This document shows positions 1 through 8,345 of a DNA stretch of 19,936 nucleotides, piece after piece; the stretch's first letter is position 1; every line of letters starts with the position of its first letter. Below the pieces are notes generated by a model. That model was given only the letters and a program-made list of their open reading frames with translations, ran no database searches and had not been told where the DNA came from. Both the position numbers and the translations under genes were made by a program. This DNA is from CAZHRJ01 sp964534765 (GTDB lineage Bacteria > Lindowbacteria > 2-12-FULL-62-27): assembly GCA_964534765.1 (NCBI GenBank), contig CAZHRJ010000045.1:1-19936 (forward strand), written 5' to 3'.

Positions 1-1051
1 CAAAATATCGTTTTGAAAAATGCCGCCCTGCGTTCAGGTGCAGGCCAATCGCGTTGATCGTCTTCGCCAACCCCACCACGCTCACGAATTCCTCCTTCGG
101 AGCATTGCGGATTCCGGAATAACCCAGATACCCGCCGGCATAATCGGCGTGCCCGCTGGGATCGCTCTCGCTCCGGAACGCCCGGTAGCCCACCGTCACT
201 TCATAGAGGCGCCCGGTGCCGAAATGGCGCGTGCGGAAAATTTTGTAGGCCCGGTATTCAAATGCCGCGGCCCAGTTGAGAAGCTGGTTGCCGGATTGGG
301 CGACAATCTGAGTCGTCGATGCCCGGTAGGCGTCGTAATAGCCGTTCGCAAGGTACGCCTCCACCGGATCATCCCAGAGCCTCCCCAGGGTGGCGTCAAG
401 ACGGTAATCCTGGACGTCATTACGACGGTAAACCAGCGTCGCGCCGACCGACCACCGATTATCCGAATCGTTGTAGGCCTCGGCCAATGCGGCCCGCGCG
501 CTGAAATCGAACGGCCAGCCATGCGCCCGGCCCCATTCGACCTGATGGACATGGGCGGTTGGTCCGACGCTTCGGATCAGAAATGATCGGGCGTGGTGAT
601 ACTGCCGGAGACCCGTCGTCAATCGCACGTAGGTCCGGTCCTCCAGCGGGAGATACGCCTCGACATCGTGGGCCACGCGATCCTGGTCGGCCAGCTGGCG
701 GATCGAGAGATCGTAGGAGAGCCGCCGCCCATAAAGATACTTGAGCTGCGTGTAGAGCATCCGGATATCTTCGTGCGCGGGATCGAGCTGGAGGACTTTG
801 CCGTAAAGTTCCAGGGTTCTGTCCCAGTGGCCGAGCCTCTGATAGGCATAGGCCAGGTCGATCAGGATGACGACATTGGCCGGGTCTTCCTTCGCCGCGC
901 GATCGAGCACTTCGGCCGCTTCGCGAAATCGCTTGGTGTCGATGTAGAGTCGTCCGAGCAAAAACGCCTCCTGGCTTTCCTGCTTCGCGTCCGCCGACCC
1001 GGCCAGGGCGCAGATGAGGGCAAGCCCGATCCACAGCCGGGTCTGGATCAC
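1..1051 (-). CDS. pelB: PelB-like outer-membrane beta-barrel export protein, C-terminal half of a split PelB (partial at window start)
   Basis: The reading frame opens at a GTG at 1051 that overlaps the upstream TGA (GTGA) and runs without a stop to base 1, giving 350 visible residues. Residues 1-22 form a signal peptide ending ALAGSADA. About two TPR repeats follow (roughly residues 25-95, with FREAAEVLDRAAKEDP and WDRTLELYGKVLQLDP). From about residue 130 the sequence turns into alternating aromatic and polar strands (YVRLTTGLRQY, WSVGATLVYRR, YEVTVGYRAFR) typical of an outer-membrane barrel. In Pseudomonas PelB one chain carries a membrane anchor, many TPRs and a C-terminal barrel that exports Pel. 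Here the barrel with its last TPRs is a separate exported protein, and the gene just upstream supplies the anchor and remaining TPRs. No clear Shine-Dalgarno sequence is present, so translation is probably coupled. It could also be a BcsC- or PgaA-type porin, but the PelA neighbours favour Pel. Confidence 0.8.
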   Translation of the reverse strand, partial: MIQTRLWIGLALICALAGSADAKQESQEAFLLGRLYIDTKRFREAAEVLDRAAKEDPANVVILIDLAYAYQRLGHWDRTLELYGKVLQLDPAHEDIRMLYTQLKYLYGRRLSYDLSIRQLADQDRVAHDVEAYLPLEDRTYVRLTTGLRQYHHARSFLIRSVGPTAHVHQVEWGRAHGWPFDFSARAALAEAYNDSDNRWSVGATLVYRRNDVQDYRLDATLGRLWDDPVEAYLANGYYDAYRASTTQIVAQSGNQLLNWAAAFEYRAYKIFRTRHFGTGRLYEVTVGYRAFRSESDPSGHADYAGGYLGYSGIRNAPKEEFVSVVGLAKTINAIGLHLNAGRHFSKRYF

Positions 1052-3492
1052 GGCGTTCGAGTTTTCAGGACGATTTCGGCCTCGCTGAATTGCCGGGTTT
1101 GCATCAGAGCCTCCGCGAAATTGAGCCGGATTTCACGATTGTCCGGGGTTTCCCGGTACAGTCTCCTGTACAGGTCGACGGCCTCGGGCAGTTTGACGAG
1201 CCGCATCAGCACCGACGCGTACATGATCCGGAGATCCCGCGATTTTCTCTTCTCGTCCGGCAGTCTCGGGAAATGCCTGTAGACCGCATCGTAAAGCCGC
1301 CGGGCGTCCGTCGGTTTTCGCCAGTAGGTATATATTTCGGCATTGCGGAACAGCACCTCAAGATCGTCCGGCTTCAAGGCCAGACATTTGCGGAAGGCTT
1401 CGTCCGCCTCCTTGTATCGCTGATTCCAGTAGAGGACAGTCGCCTTGGTCTTGAGGATGTCGTAGTCGTCCGGATTTTTTTTGAGGATTTTGTCATAGAG
1501 GCGAATGGCCAGGTCGATCTTTTCAGCCCAGATAAATTGCTGGGCCAGGGCCTTGAGGGCCTTGTCGCTGTTTCCGAAACGGGTCTCGATGCGATTCATG
1601 ACCTTTTCGTATTTTACGGCGTCTCCGGTCTCGAGATGGCCGATGACGAGCCGCGCTTGATTGTCGGCGTCGGCCGGATCGGCCAGCGCGAGGCGCTCCC
1701 GGATCGGCAGGATTTTCATCGGGGATTCCCTGAGCTCTTCATAAAGATGCGCGAGGAGCTTGAGAGGATAAGGTTCCATGAAACGATCGGCGTGTCGTTC
1801 GAGGACTTCGACAGCGCGCTTTTGCAGGCCTTGCGAAGAGAACCACTCGGCGAGCCGGATCGACTCGTGCGGATCCAGCGACTGCAATCGATACTTCGTC
1901 TCGTAGACGGCCGCGATCTGCCGCGCGTGCCGCTCTGTTCGGTACACATTTAGCAGACGGTTGATCCACGGCATTTTCTGGGAATCGGGCGCCTCGACCA
2001 GCTTGCCTTCCAGCGCCTGGATCGCCCGCTCGATCGCGCGGTCACGTTCGGCTTCTATCCGGCCGACGTGCCCGGCCCCCGCCATCGCTGCGAGCGAAAA
2101 AGCACCCATGTCCGCGTAGATGTCCGCGAGCGCGGCGGATGGCGTGGTGTCCATCCGAACGCCGGACCCGAGCGTCTGTGCGAGCTGCGCGCATTTGGGA
2201 TGAGTGAAGAGATAAAAGTCGCCGAGGGTTGAGCGCAGGCCGGGAACGGCGGTGTGGGCTTCGACGTTTTTCAGAAAATACGCGATGAGCGAGTCTTGTC
2301 GTTCCGCCTGCGAGCGCCACGCACGCAGCGCCTCCTGCTCGCGAGTGGACGATTTCCATTCAACGGCGGTTTCGGAAGCCGCGATGAGGGTCGCGTAGAT
2401 ATCCTCCGCCATGCGGTCGCGAAGTCCCGTGTCGTTCATCAGCCGCTGGGGCCTGGTCACGCCGCGCCCGGCCCTGAGCCTCATTCCGAGATAATCGTCG
2501 AATTCGTCCGGCCGCAGGGCATGCCGCTCCATGAGTCGGGCGTAGAGGTTCAGCGCCTGCTGCAGTGCGCCGCTCCAGCTCCGGTACTGGATGGCGTTTT
2601 CGAGGTCGCCCCGCAGACCGGTACGGTCATAAAGCGATTCGTACATCGCCGCGGCCTCCACGGGATGGTTGGTCTGAGCGTAGAGTTCAGCGATGTTCCT
2701 GTGCGTTCCCGTGTCGCTCATGAATCTCTCCGCCATCCGGGCGGCGACGGAATAACCCCGATCAAGATCGCGGTTCCAGATGTGAATCTTCGCCAGATTT
2801 TCATACACCTCGAGCCGCTGGGGATCAGATTTCAGTATTTCCTCGTATTTTGCAATGGCGCGCGCCGTGTCTTTTTTCCAGAAGTAGGCCTCGGCGAGGG
2901 CGGTCTTCCATTCGATCGCGGCCGGCTGATCGCGCTCCAGCTTTTCGTAGTGTCGGATCATGTCGTCGATGCGCTTGAGTGACGAATACAGTTGGGCAAG
3001 CCGGCGGTGGTGATCGGCGTCCGCCGGATTCAAACGGACATACTCTTCAAGATACGTGACGGCTTTTTCGAGCTGGCCGTACCAGATCAGGTCGTCGACC
3101 ACTTTTTTCAGCAGTTCCCCGTCGTTGGGGTTCTTGCGGTACAAGTCTTCGTAGATCTCCGTCGCGCGCTCGGGATGCTCCGTCCAGACGAAAAGTTTCG
3201 CGAGATTGAGGAGGACGTCCCTATTGTCCGGCGTGGTTTTCAAAAGATTCTGATGGAACTCGATCGCCTTGTTCAAGTCGCCCACCTCCTCCGAGATGTT
3301 GGCGTATTCCTTGACGGCATAAAAAACGTCGCCGCCTTTCGAAAGGATGTTGTTCAACTCGACGTAGGCCATGTCGATCTGATACGAGCGGAAATAGATG
3401 CGGGCCAGATCGAGCTTCTGCGGATAGATCACAACGGCCGTTCCGATGACCAGCGTGTAAAAGAGAAGGAGCGTGCTGAATTTTGTCTTCAC
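1048..3492 (-). CDS. pelB: Membrane-anchored periplasmic TPR protein, N-terminal half of a split PelB
   Basis: The 814-residue product starts at a GTG at 3492 that overlaps the TGA of the deacetylase gene (GTGA). The frame stays open upstream to 3705, but that extension is antisense-like, lacks a signal, and overlaps the deacetylase by over 200 nt, so I reject it. The start MKTKFSTLLLFYTLVIGTA gives one membrane segment (about residues 5-22) with the rest in the periplasm. TPR-like helices repeat from about residue 35 to 260 (AIEFHQNLLKTTPDN, ATEIYEDLYRKNPND, AIAKYEEILKSDPQ) and again from about 610 to the end (AIRLYDKILKKNPDD, ADEAFRKCLALKPDD, AVDLYRRLYRETPDN). The middle is more divergent but helical. 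Trp-bearing A helices (LFVW, LIWYG, YFWKK, HIWN) are as in PelB and BcsC-type TPRs. In Pel systems these TPRs bind the polymer and PelA and guide it to the barrel. There is no barrel in this chain; the next gene supplies it. Confidence 0.82.
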   Translation of the reverse strand: MKTKFSTLLLFYTLVIGTAVVIYPQKLDLARIYFRSYQIDMAYVELNNILSKGGDVFYAVKEYANISEEVGDLNKAIEFHQNLLKTTPDNRDVLLNLAKLFVWTEHPERATEIYEDLYRKNPNDGELLKKVVDDLIWYGQLEKAVTYLEEYVRLNPADADHHRRLAQLYSSLKRIDDMIRHYEKLERDQPAAIEWKTALAEAYFWKKDTARAIAKYEEILKSDPQRLEVYENLAKIHIWNRDLDRGYSVAARMAERFMSDTGTHRNIAELYAQTNHPVEAAAMYESLYDRTGLRGDLENAIQYRSWSGALQQALNLYARLMERHALRPDEFDDYLGMRLRAGRGVTRPQRLMNDTGLRDRMAEDIYATLIAASETAVEWKSSTREQEALRAWRSQAERQDSLIAYFLKNVEAHTAVPGLRSTLGDFYLFTHPKCAQLAQTLGSGVRMDTTPSAALADIYADMGAFSLAAMAGAGHVGRIEAERDRAIERAIQALEGKLVEAPDSQKMPWINRLLNVYRTERHARQIAAVYETKYRLQSLDPHESIRLAEWFSSQGLQKRAVEVLERHADRFMEPYPLKLLAHLYEELRESPMKILPIRERLALADPADADNQARLVIGHLETGDAVKYEKVMNRIETRFGNSDKALKALAQQFIWAEKIDLAIRLYDKILKKNPDDYDILKTKATVLYWNQRYKEADEAFRKCLALKPDDLEVLFRNAEIYTYWRKPTDARRLYDAVYRHFPRLPDEKRKSRDLRIMYASVLMRLVKLPEAVDLYRRLYRETPDNREIRLNFAEALMQTRQFSEAEIVLKTRTP

Positions 3493-5651
3493 GGCAGGCC
3501 GATCTCCACCGAGGCCCGGCCGAAATGGTCTTCCCGAAACGACAGGACGGCGTTTATCAATTCGCCTTTTTGTGTCCGCGGTTTGCCTCCGTCCGGGGTG
3601 ACCGTCACACGGCAGGGTCCGGAACGTCCGGGAATCGCGATGCTGAATTTTCCCGGGCCCTTGACGTCCGCCTCGAACCGTATGTGATGTCCGTCCGCTT
3701 GCCAATGGGTGACACCCGCGGAAGACTCGATCAGGAATGGGCGGGTTGCCGCGGCCGGGCCGAACACGACACGGTGCTCCGGGCTGTCGCTGAGATGAAC
3801 GTAGAGGGTGTTCCCGTCCCGCTTGTACCCCAGAACGCCCTCCGACCGATTCAGATCCGGCGCCTGTCCGGCGGGCAGAAATTCAAACCGGATGGTCCGG
3901 CAGGCGCCGTTGTTTCTGATCCTGTAGTCCAGAGTCCCGATTCGATCGATCTCGGCCGAAAAAAAACCCTCCGCGATGAGAAGGTACTCGCTCGTGAACA
4001 CCGGGTGAATGTCCTGCCCGCTGACCGAATCGTAAATCTTCTTGAGCGCGTTGAGCGCGCCGATCCGCTCCGCGGAATAAAAATGGTAATAGACGTTGAT
4101 CGGCCGCAGGTGAATTGGTTCCCACGTCCGCGCGAACGTCGTGAGGACAAGCCGTAAGCCGTGGAAGGGCCCGCTCCAGAGATTTGTATAAACGTTTTCG
4201 TTCTGGTTTGTAGCATAATACTGACGGGGCTTGGCGCCGGGCGGGCCGACTTGCCGGCGGATTGGATCCACGTACAAGTAGGACGGATAGAACGCATCGA
4301 ACCGGGTGCCGCCCCCGTTGATGTTGAGGAATCCGTTTTCGCGTATGATGCGGAGTGAATCCTCATCCGGGAGACAGTCGCCCGACCAGAAGATCGTCCT
4401 GGTTCTTTTTTCCGGCGGCACCAGTCGGCTGTTGATGTAGTCGATGGAGGCTTTGATTTCATCCTCGTTGTTCATCGCGTATCCGCGTTTGACCCGGCGG
4501 ACGTGGCGGAGAATGTACGAGCTCTGGTTCACGTATTTCTCTCCATGCTCGGTGATCACCTTTTTTGTGACGCTGCCGCCAAATCGGTCGAGACCCGCCC
4601 ACACGAGCGGGTGCGTGAACGTGTGGCTCGCCGCTTCAACGTGGCGCATGCGGTATATCTTCCGCGCCAGTTCCACGTTTTCCTCGCTGCCCAAATACTC
4701 GGGCATGATCTCGGCCGTGATGACCGATACGCTGATCGGCAGCAGATAGGAATCAAGAATCTCGCGCATCATGATCTTGGAGCACGGGTCGTGCTTGCCA
4801 TGCAGCGCGAGATTGTTGAATCCATCGCCGTCGATGTGAGAATAAAAAATACGTTTCCCGTTTCGGACGGCGAGGTCGGGCGTGACGATGGGATCCAGAT
4901 GCATTGCTTCGCGGACAAAGCGAAAGGGATTGAGACGCCATCGCCGTTTGCCGGTCTCCTCGTCCTCGTAATAAACATATCCTTCGCCCGCCATGCCGCC
5001 GTTCGGCGTGATCACAATCGCGTCCGCTGTCTTCTCTCCACCGAAGGGGCTCCTGCGCTTGAGCTTCAAATAAACTCGATTGGCCGGATTCATGGATGTG
5101 ATGCCGTCGAATGTCGCGGCTTCGTGGATCAACGGCCGTTCGAATTCCGCCATGCCCGGATCGACCGCGTCGATCTCGATCTCGTGCGCGCTCTGGCCCG
5201 ATTCGAACGAGTGCGTGAGGCCCATGAGACCGAGAAGCGCGTTGATGTCCGCCTCCGGCGTCCTTCGGCTGGTTCCCGCGTCCTCGTAAACGCCGAGATT
5301 CTCAAGGATCAGAAGTTTCTTGCCTTCTTTCAGCCGGTTCTGGAGCCACGCGCACAGTTCCCCCGCGCCGGGCGTGTAGGGCGTCTTGAACCAGGTCACG
5401 ACCGCGCCGTATGCCGCCATCGTTTTCGTGTCGGGCAGAGCAAGGACGTCGTAGTAGTCGACGTCGAATCCATAATGGTTCAGGACGGTTTCGAAATGCC
5501 GGTGCAGCCGGGTCTCGTGCGGCGCCGCTTCAAACCGCGAATTGTAGAGCGCGCAGATCTTCCGGTTGACGGGTTCGGCAAACACGCAGGCGGCGGACAG
5601 CACGACGGCAAAGAGAGCCGGCGCCGCTCTTCGGATCACGAAGTCCTTCAT
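3489..5651 (-). CDS. pelA: PelA-like polysaccharide N-deacetylase (hydrolase domain absent)
   Basis: The product is 720 residues with a signal peptide (about 1-25, ending AACVFA). Residues about 30-250 are a Rossmann or flavodoxin-like region (KICALYNSRF, KKLLILENLG) like the one before the PelA deacetylase domain. The deacetylase core follows: HIDGDG with D274 and D276, then SHTFTHP with H343 and H347 spaced four apart. These match the catalytic and metal-binding Asp/His/His set of PelA (CE4-like fold). WSGDC (422-426), INGGGTRFD (444-452) and PINVYYHFYSAER (517-529) are further core motifs, and a beta-rich tail follows about residue 560. PelA deacetylates Pel in the periplasm, making it cationic for export through PelB. 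P. aeruginosa PelA (about 950 residues) has the hydrolase on the same chain; here it is the separate gene upstream, 5 nt away. The ATG at 5651 is the start because the signal peptide begins there. Confidence 0.85.
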   Translation of the reverse strand: MKDFVIRRAAPALFAVVLSAACVFAEPVNRKICALYNSRFEAAPHETRLHRHFETVLNHYGFDVDYYDVLALPDTKTMAAYGAVVTWFKTPYTPGAGELCAWLQNRLKEGKKLLILENLGVYEDAGTSRRTPEADINALLGLMGLTHSFESGQSAHEIEIDAVDPGMAEFERPLIHEAATFDGITSMNPANRVYLKLKRRSPFGGEKTADAIVITPNGGMAGEGYVYYEDEETGKRRWRLNPFRFVREAMHLDPIVTPDLAVRNGKRIFYSHIDGDGFNNLALHGKHDPCSKIMMREILDSYLLPISVSVITAEIMPEYLGSEENVELARKIYRMRHVEAASHTFTHPLVWAGLDRFGGSVTKKVITEHGEKYVNQSSYILRHVRRVKRGYAMNNEDEIKASIDYINSRLVPPEKRTRTIFWSGDCLPDEDSLRIIRENGFLNINGGGTRFDAFYPSYLYVDPIRRQVGPPGAKPRQYYATNQNENVYTNLWSGPFHGLRLVLTTFARTWEPIHLRPINVYYHFYSAERIGALNALKKIYDSVSGQDIHPVFTSEYLLIAEGFFSAEIDRIGTLDYRIRNNGACRTIRFEFLPAGQAPDLNRSEGVLGYKRDGNTLYVHLSDSPEHRVVFGPAAATRPFLIESSAGVTHWQADGHHIRFEADVKGPGKFSIAIPGRSGPCRVTVTPDGGKPRTQKGELINAVLSFREDHFGRASVEIGLP

Positions 5652-5656
5652 CGGTT

Positions 5657-6481
5657 CTAGCCGGGCTGGTAGAGACGCCGGAGGTCAATCTCGGCCACGT
5701 ACAGGCGGAATCGGTTCGTCCGGCAGAGATCCGCGCTTGCGCGGATGAGATCGGGTTGTCCGGATGTCGCGTAGTCGATCACAAACACGCTCTTGCCGGT
5801 CCGGCGCTGAAACGCGGTGAGCCGCTCGACCATCTGTTGGGTTGTCTCCGTGTCCTGTGGCCCGTATCGCTTTGTCTCAAAATTGTAGAGGGTCGCGAGA
5901 TCCTCGACTAAAACGGCGTCGATATGGGGCTCCGTCTTTTCGATGATGTCGAGTCCGCTGTTGGTGATAATCATCAGACCCGGATGGCGCGCGCGAATTT
6001 TTCGGATGAATGACACGGCCGCATTGATTTTTCCGGCGCTGCCCGGAACATTCGATATCTCGTCATAAACGGCCTCATTGAGCGTGTCGAGAAAGAGGCC
6101 GTTGAATCCCCGGGAGAGAATCGCCGGGATTGCGGTGTCGAGCAGGAGCGCTTGCCACTCCTCGCTGCGAATGTCGACCGCGACATCACCCGGCCAGTTC
6201 GGATTCTCCTTCCCGACCCAGGGTCGGTTCCGGATCAGCGGCCAATAGGGGCGGTAGGTGCCGCACTCTCCGATGCTGAGGTATCCGATTTTTTTCAGCG
6301 GGCCCATTTCGCGCACGTCCGGAAATTCATCAGGCTCGAGGATGGCCAGGTCAAAAGAGGAGAATCGTTCAGCGGGTATCGCCGGTCCGAAGTAGCAGAC
6401 CCAGCCGCCGGGATCAAAGGCCGCGGGTGGCGTCGAACAGGCGGCGAAGAACGCCAGGACAACAAGCGGCGAGAATCTCAT
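5657..6481 (-). CDS. PelA-type glycoside hydrolase, predicted lipoprotein (separate PelA hydrolase domain)
   Basis: From the ATG at 6481 the product is 274 residues; a GTG at 6496 would add MSIPR, and neither start has a clear Shine-Dalgarno sequence. The start MRFSPLVVLAFFAAC is a short lipoprotein signal with FAAC as the lipobox, so the enzyme should be lipid-anchored. The body is the TIM-barrel hydrolase fold of GH114 and the PelA N-terminal domain (GH166): WVCYFGP near the start, LEPDEFPD, KKIGYLSIGECG, GLFLDTLNEA (Asp132) and VEDLATLYNF (Glu193). These acidic residues sit where PelA has its catalytic Asp/Glu pair; that assignment is by pattern only. The PelA hydrolase cuts partly deacetylated GalNAc polymer, affecting matrix release and polymer length. 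The gene ends 5 nt before the deacetylase, so the two PelA activities are co-transcribed but not covalently linked. Confidence 0.82.
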   Translation of the reverse strand: MRFSPLVVLAFFAACSTPPAAFDPGGWVCYFGPAIPAERFSSFDLAILEPDEFPDVREMGPLKKIGYLSIGECGTYRPYWPLIRNRPWVGKENPNWPGDVAVDIRSEEWQALLLDTAIPAILSRGFNGLFLDTLNEAVYDEISNVPGSAGKINAAVSFIRKIRARHPGLMIITNSGLDIIEKTEPHIDAVLVEDLATLYNFETKRYGPQDTETTQQMVERLTAFQRRTGKSVFVIDYATSGQPDLIRASADLCRTNRFRLYVAEIDLRRLYQPG

Positions 6482-6519
6482 GCGAGGAATGGACACGGCG
6501 ATATCGAAACGACCGGGCC

Positions 6520-7476
6520 CTAGCCGGCCCGGGCGGTCAAGCGGCCGGAGGCGACCAGTTCTTTCAGCCCGGCGGCAAGGGAAAACGCGGGCGCGTAATT
6601 GAGGACGCGTCGCGCCTTCGAAATATCCGCCAGAGAATGTTTGATGTCACCGGCGCGAGCGGGTTCGAACGAGGGTTCGATGCGGCTGCCATTAATCTCA
6701 TTGACGATCCCGAGGAGCGTGAGAAGGCCGGTCGAGGTCTGGGTCGCGACGTTGAACACATCGCAGCGCTCGATGGCGTCGCTGTGCATCGCACGAATGT
6801 TCGCCTGAACGACGTCCTTCACGAAAACAAAGTCCCTGGTCTGCAATCCATCCCCGAAAATCTTGATCGGTCGGCCGGCCAAGATCCGATCGATGAAAAT
6901 GGAGATCACGCCGGAATAGGGCGAGGTCGGGTCCTGCCGTGGGCCGAAGACGTTGAAATACCGGAGGCACACAACCGAGAGGCCGTACAATTTCGAAAAG
7001 ACACGCGCATAATATTCGTCCATGATTTTGGCGGCGGCATAGGGCGATTCGGGTTCCGGGACCATGGCTTCATGTTTGGGCATCTCGGGATTGTTGCCGT
7101 AAACGGCCGCGGAGCTGGCCAGAACGACCCGCCGCACGGCGGCTTCCCGCGCGGCCTGCAGGACGTTTAGCGTGCCGGTGACGTTGATATCGTGATTGTC
7201 AAACGGCCGCTCGACCGAATCGAACACCGATACCAGCGCGGCCTCGTGAAAAACATACTCGACGCCCTTGAGATGCCGCCGCATCGCGTCGAGATCCCGG
7301 ATGTCGGCCTCGATGAATTCCACGCGGTCGCGAATGTGCCCGATGTTTTCGATGCGCCCCGACGAAAGATTGTCAAGAATGACGATCCGGTGAGCGGCCG
7401 CCTCGTGCGCCGCAAGCTCATCGGCGATGTGCGAGCCGATGAATCCGCAGCCACCGGTGATCGCATAGACGCCCAT
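6520..7476 (-). CDS. pelX: NAD-dependent UDP-sugar 4-epimerase, PelX-like SDR
   Basis: The product is a 318-residue extended short-chain dehydrogenase. The NAD-binding TGGCGFIGSH motif is at residues 7-16, followed by LDNLSSG and a D-[IV]-R turn at 58-60. The catalytic SSAAVYG is at 121-127 and YAAAK gives Tyr146 and Lys150. RYFNVFGPRQDP (172-183) and GDGLQTRDFVFVKDV are substrate-loop signatures of UDP-glucose/GlcNAc 4-epimerases. The ATG at 7476 is chosen because the fold starts right there and GAGGAA lies 5 nt upstream (7482-7487). That site is inside the end of the response-regulator gene, whose stop is 2 nt before this ATG. In Pel loci an epimerase (PelX) makes UDP-GalNAc, the Pel precursor, from UDP-GlcNAc; this gene's place ahead of the pelA-like genes supports the same role. 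Exact substrate (GlcNAc or Glc) cannot be read from sequence. Confidence 0.85.
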   Translation of the reverse strand: MGVYAITGGCGFIGSHIADELAAHEAAAHRIVILDNLSSGRIENIGHIRDRVEFIEADIRDLDAMRRHLKGVEYVFHEAALVSVFDSVERPFDNHDINVTGTLNVLQAAREAAVRRVVLASSAAVYGNNPEMPKHEAMVPEPESPYAAAKIMDEYYARVFSKLYGLSVVCLRYFNVFGPRQDPTSPYSGVISIFIDRILAGRPIKIFGDGLQTRDFVFVKDVVQANIRAMHSDAIERCDVFNVATQTSTGLLTLLGIVNEINGSRIEPSFEPARAGDIKHSLADISKARRVLNYAPAFSLAAGLKELVASGRLTARAG

Positions 7477-7478
7477 GA

Positions 7479-7937
7479 CTATTCCTCGGCGCGAGCCTGA
7501 AGTTTTTTTCGGGCTTCTGTCATTTCCAATGCGCGCTTGGCCACCCAGACCGGATCGAGGTAGTTCAGAATTTTTTCGGCGAGTTTTTCGGGGTCGAATG
7601 GCTTTGTCATATAGTCGATGGCGCCGACGCTCACGGCGCTCTTCACGTCGTCTGTGGTTCTCTGGGAAGTCAGCATGACCACCGGAATGAACTTCTTGTC
7701 GCCGTCCTGAAACCTTTGCTGGATTTGCCGGCAGGCCTCGATGCCGTCCATGCCGGGCATGACGACGTCGCACAGAATAAGATCGGGCCGGTGCCGCGAG
7801 GCCTTCAGAATTCCCTCGGCGCCGCGTTCCGCCGTTAGAATCTCATGACCCATGCCGGCCAACAAAACTTTCAGCAACTTCAGCATGTCCGCGTCATCGT
7901 CGATGATCAGGATGCACTTTTTACCACTGTCCGTCAT
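7479..7937 (-). CDS. CheY-like single-domain response regulator heading the Pel genes
   Basis: A receiver domain fills the 152 residues counted from the ATG at 7937. ILIIDDD provides the acidic pocket, ILCDVVMPGMDG carries the phospho-acceptor Asp57, MLTSQ has the switch Thr, and DYMTKPFDPEKL has the conserved Lys. A helical tail of about 25 residues follows, ending ARKKLQARAEE. There is no output domain. The frame stays open to 8066 with other starts at 8036 and 8018; I prefer 7937 because the fold begins within ten residues and a GAGAG sits 7 nt upstream. The extra N-terminal stretch (KQLKDVRRLERDLSRFES) could be a real amphipathic helix, so the start is uncertain. Its stop is 2 nt from the epimerase start, so it is almost certainly in the Pel operon and a good candidate target for the nearby CheA. 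Confidence 0.85.
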   Translation of the reverse strand: MTDSGKKCILIIDDDADMLKLLKVLLAGMGHEILTAERGAEGILKASRHRPDLILCDVVMPGMDGIEACRQIQQRFQDGDKKFIPVVMLTSQRTTDDVKSAVSVGAIDYMTKPFDPEKLAEKILNYLDPVWVAKRALEMTEARKKLQARAEE

Positions 7938-8129
7938 GCAATCGCTCTCAAATCGAGACAGGTCCCTCTCCAGCCGGCGAACGTCTTTCAGCTGTTTGGC
8001 TCCGTCCCGGATTTTCATCCCTGCTTTCTTTGTCATAAGCGCGGATAAATTCGGCCGCACGTCCATGCGTCCGGCTGCATGTGCATGGGACTCTTTAACA
8101 TGACCGTCCGAAAAAAGAAAGCAGTTCTG
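7938..8129. other. Leader between the small ORF and the response regulator
   Basis: About 190 bases lie between the small protein gene and the preferred response-regulator start; the span shrinks to 63 if the start at 8066 is used. On the minus strand, just after the small ORF stop, a weak hairpin (CAGT paired with ACTG) is followed by a T-rich run at 8111-8120. This could be a leaky terminator, but the stem is only 4 bp. Several CATG/GCATG words cluster near 8070-8090, without a clear operator. I see no convincing promoter. Confidence 0.3.
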
Positions 8130-8345
8130 TCAGGCACTGGCGCGAAGGCCGCTCATGTGGATTCCGTGCGCGGCAAGTCGCATATGGACTTCCTCTTCGA
8201 TCAGATCGAGCCCGTTCGGCAGGTCCAGCAGATGGATCTTAGTGCCCAAGAGGCCGGAAAACCGCCGCCGGATGAATTCGGTCATCTCCGCACGGGCCTC
8301 CTGCCTGGTCGTGAACTGAAACGGATGATTTGCCGATTGAATCAT
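8130..8345 (-). CDS. Small hypothetical protein, 71 aa, ahead of the response regulator and Pel genes
   Basis: I do not recognise this protein. It is probably real because its ATG at 8345 has the best Shine-Dalgarno sequence in the left half of the window (AAAGGAG at 8354-8360, 8 nt upstream), and it lies on the same strand as the Pel operon. The frame can be extended to 8372, but the ribosome site fixes the shorter start. The product is soluble, with no membrane segment or signal. It has a charged helix near residues 13-28 (RQEARAEMTEFIRRRF), a hydrophobic strand (TKIHLLDLPNG), and a second helix (LIEEEVHMRLAAHG). It has no Cys cluster, no obvious DNA-binding helix-turn-helix, and no toxin or antitoxin signature that I can identify. 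Position suggests a regulatory or adaptor role for the response regulator or the Pel genes, but that is inference only. Confidence 0.6.
   Translation of the reverse strand: MIQSANHPFQFTTRQEARAEMTEFIRRRFSGLLGTKIHLLDLPNGLDLIEEEVHMRLAAHGIHMSGLRASA

Noticed and set aside
459..1034. Minus-strand open frame of 191 aa near the left end
   Set aside because: Its composition is Arg/Gly/Pro-rich and it overlaps, in another frame, the PelB barrel gene, which has a signal peptide, TPRs and strands.
3493..3705. N-terminal extension of the TPR protein to an upstream start
   Set aside because: The extension is basic and low-complexity, overlaps the deacetylase end, and hides the obvious membrane anchor start at the GTG at 3492.
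4503..5660. Long plus-strand open frame of 385 aa across the deacetylase gene
   Set aside because: It is an antisense shadow in GC-rich DNA. The minus-strand frame has a signal peptide, catalytic motifs and correct spacing to its neighbours.
8111..8141. Possible terminator after the 71-aa ORF
   Set aside because: The stem is only 4 bp, and although a T-rich run follows, this is too weak to call.
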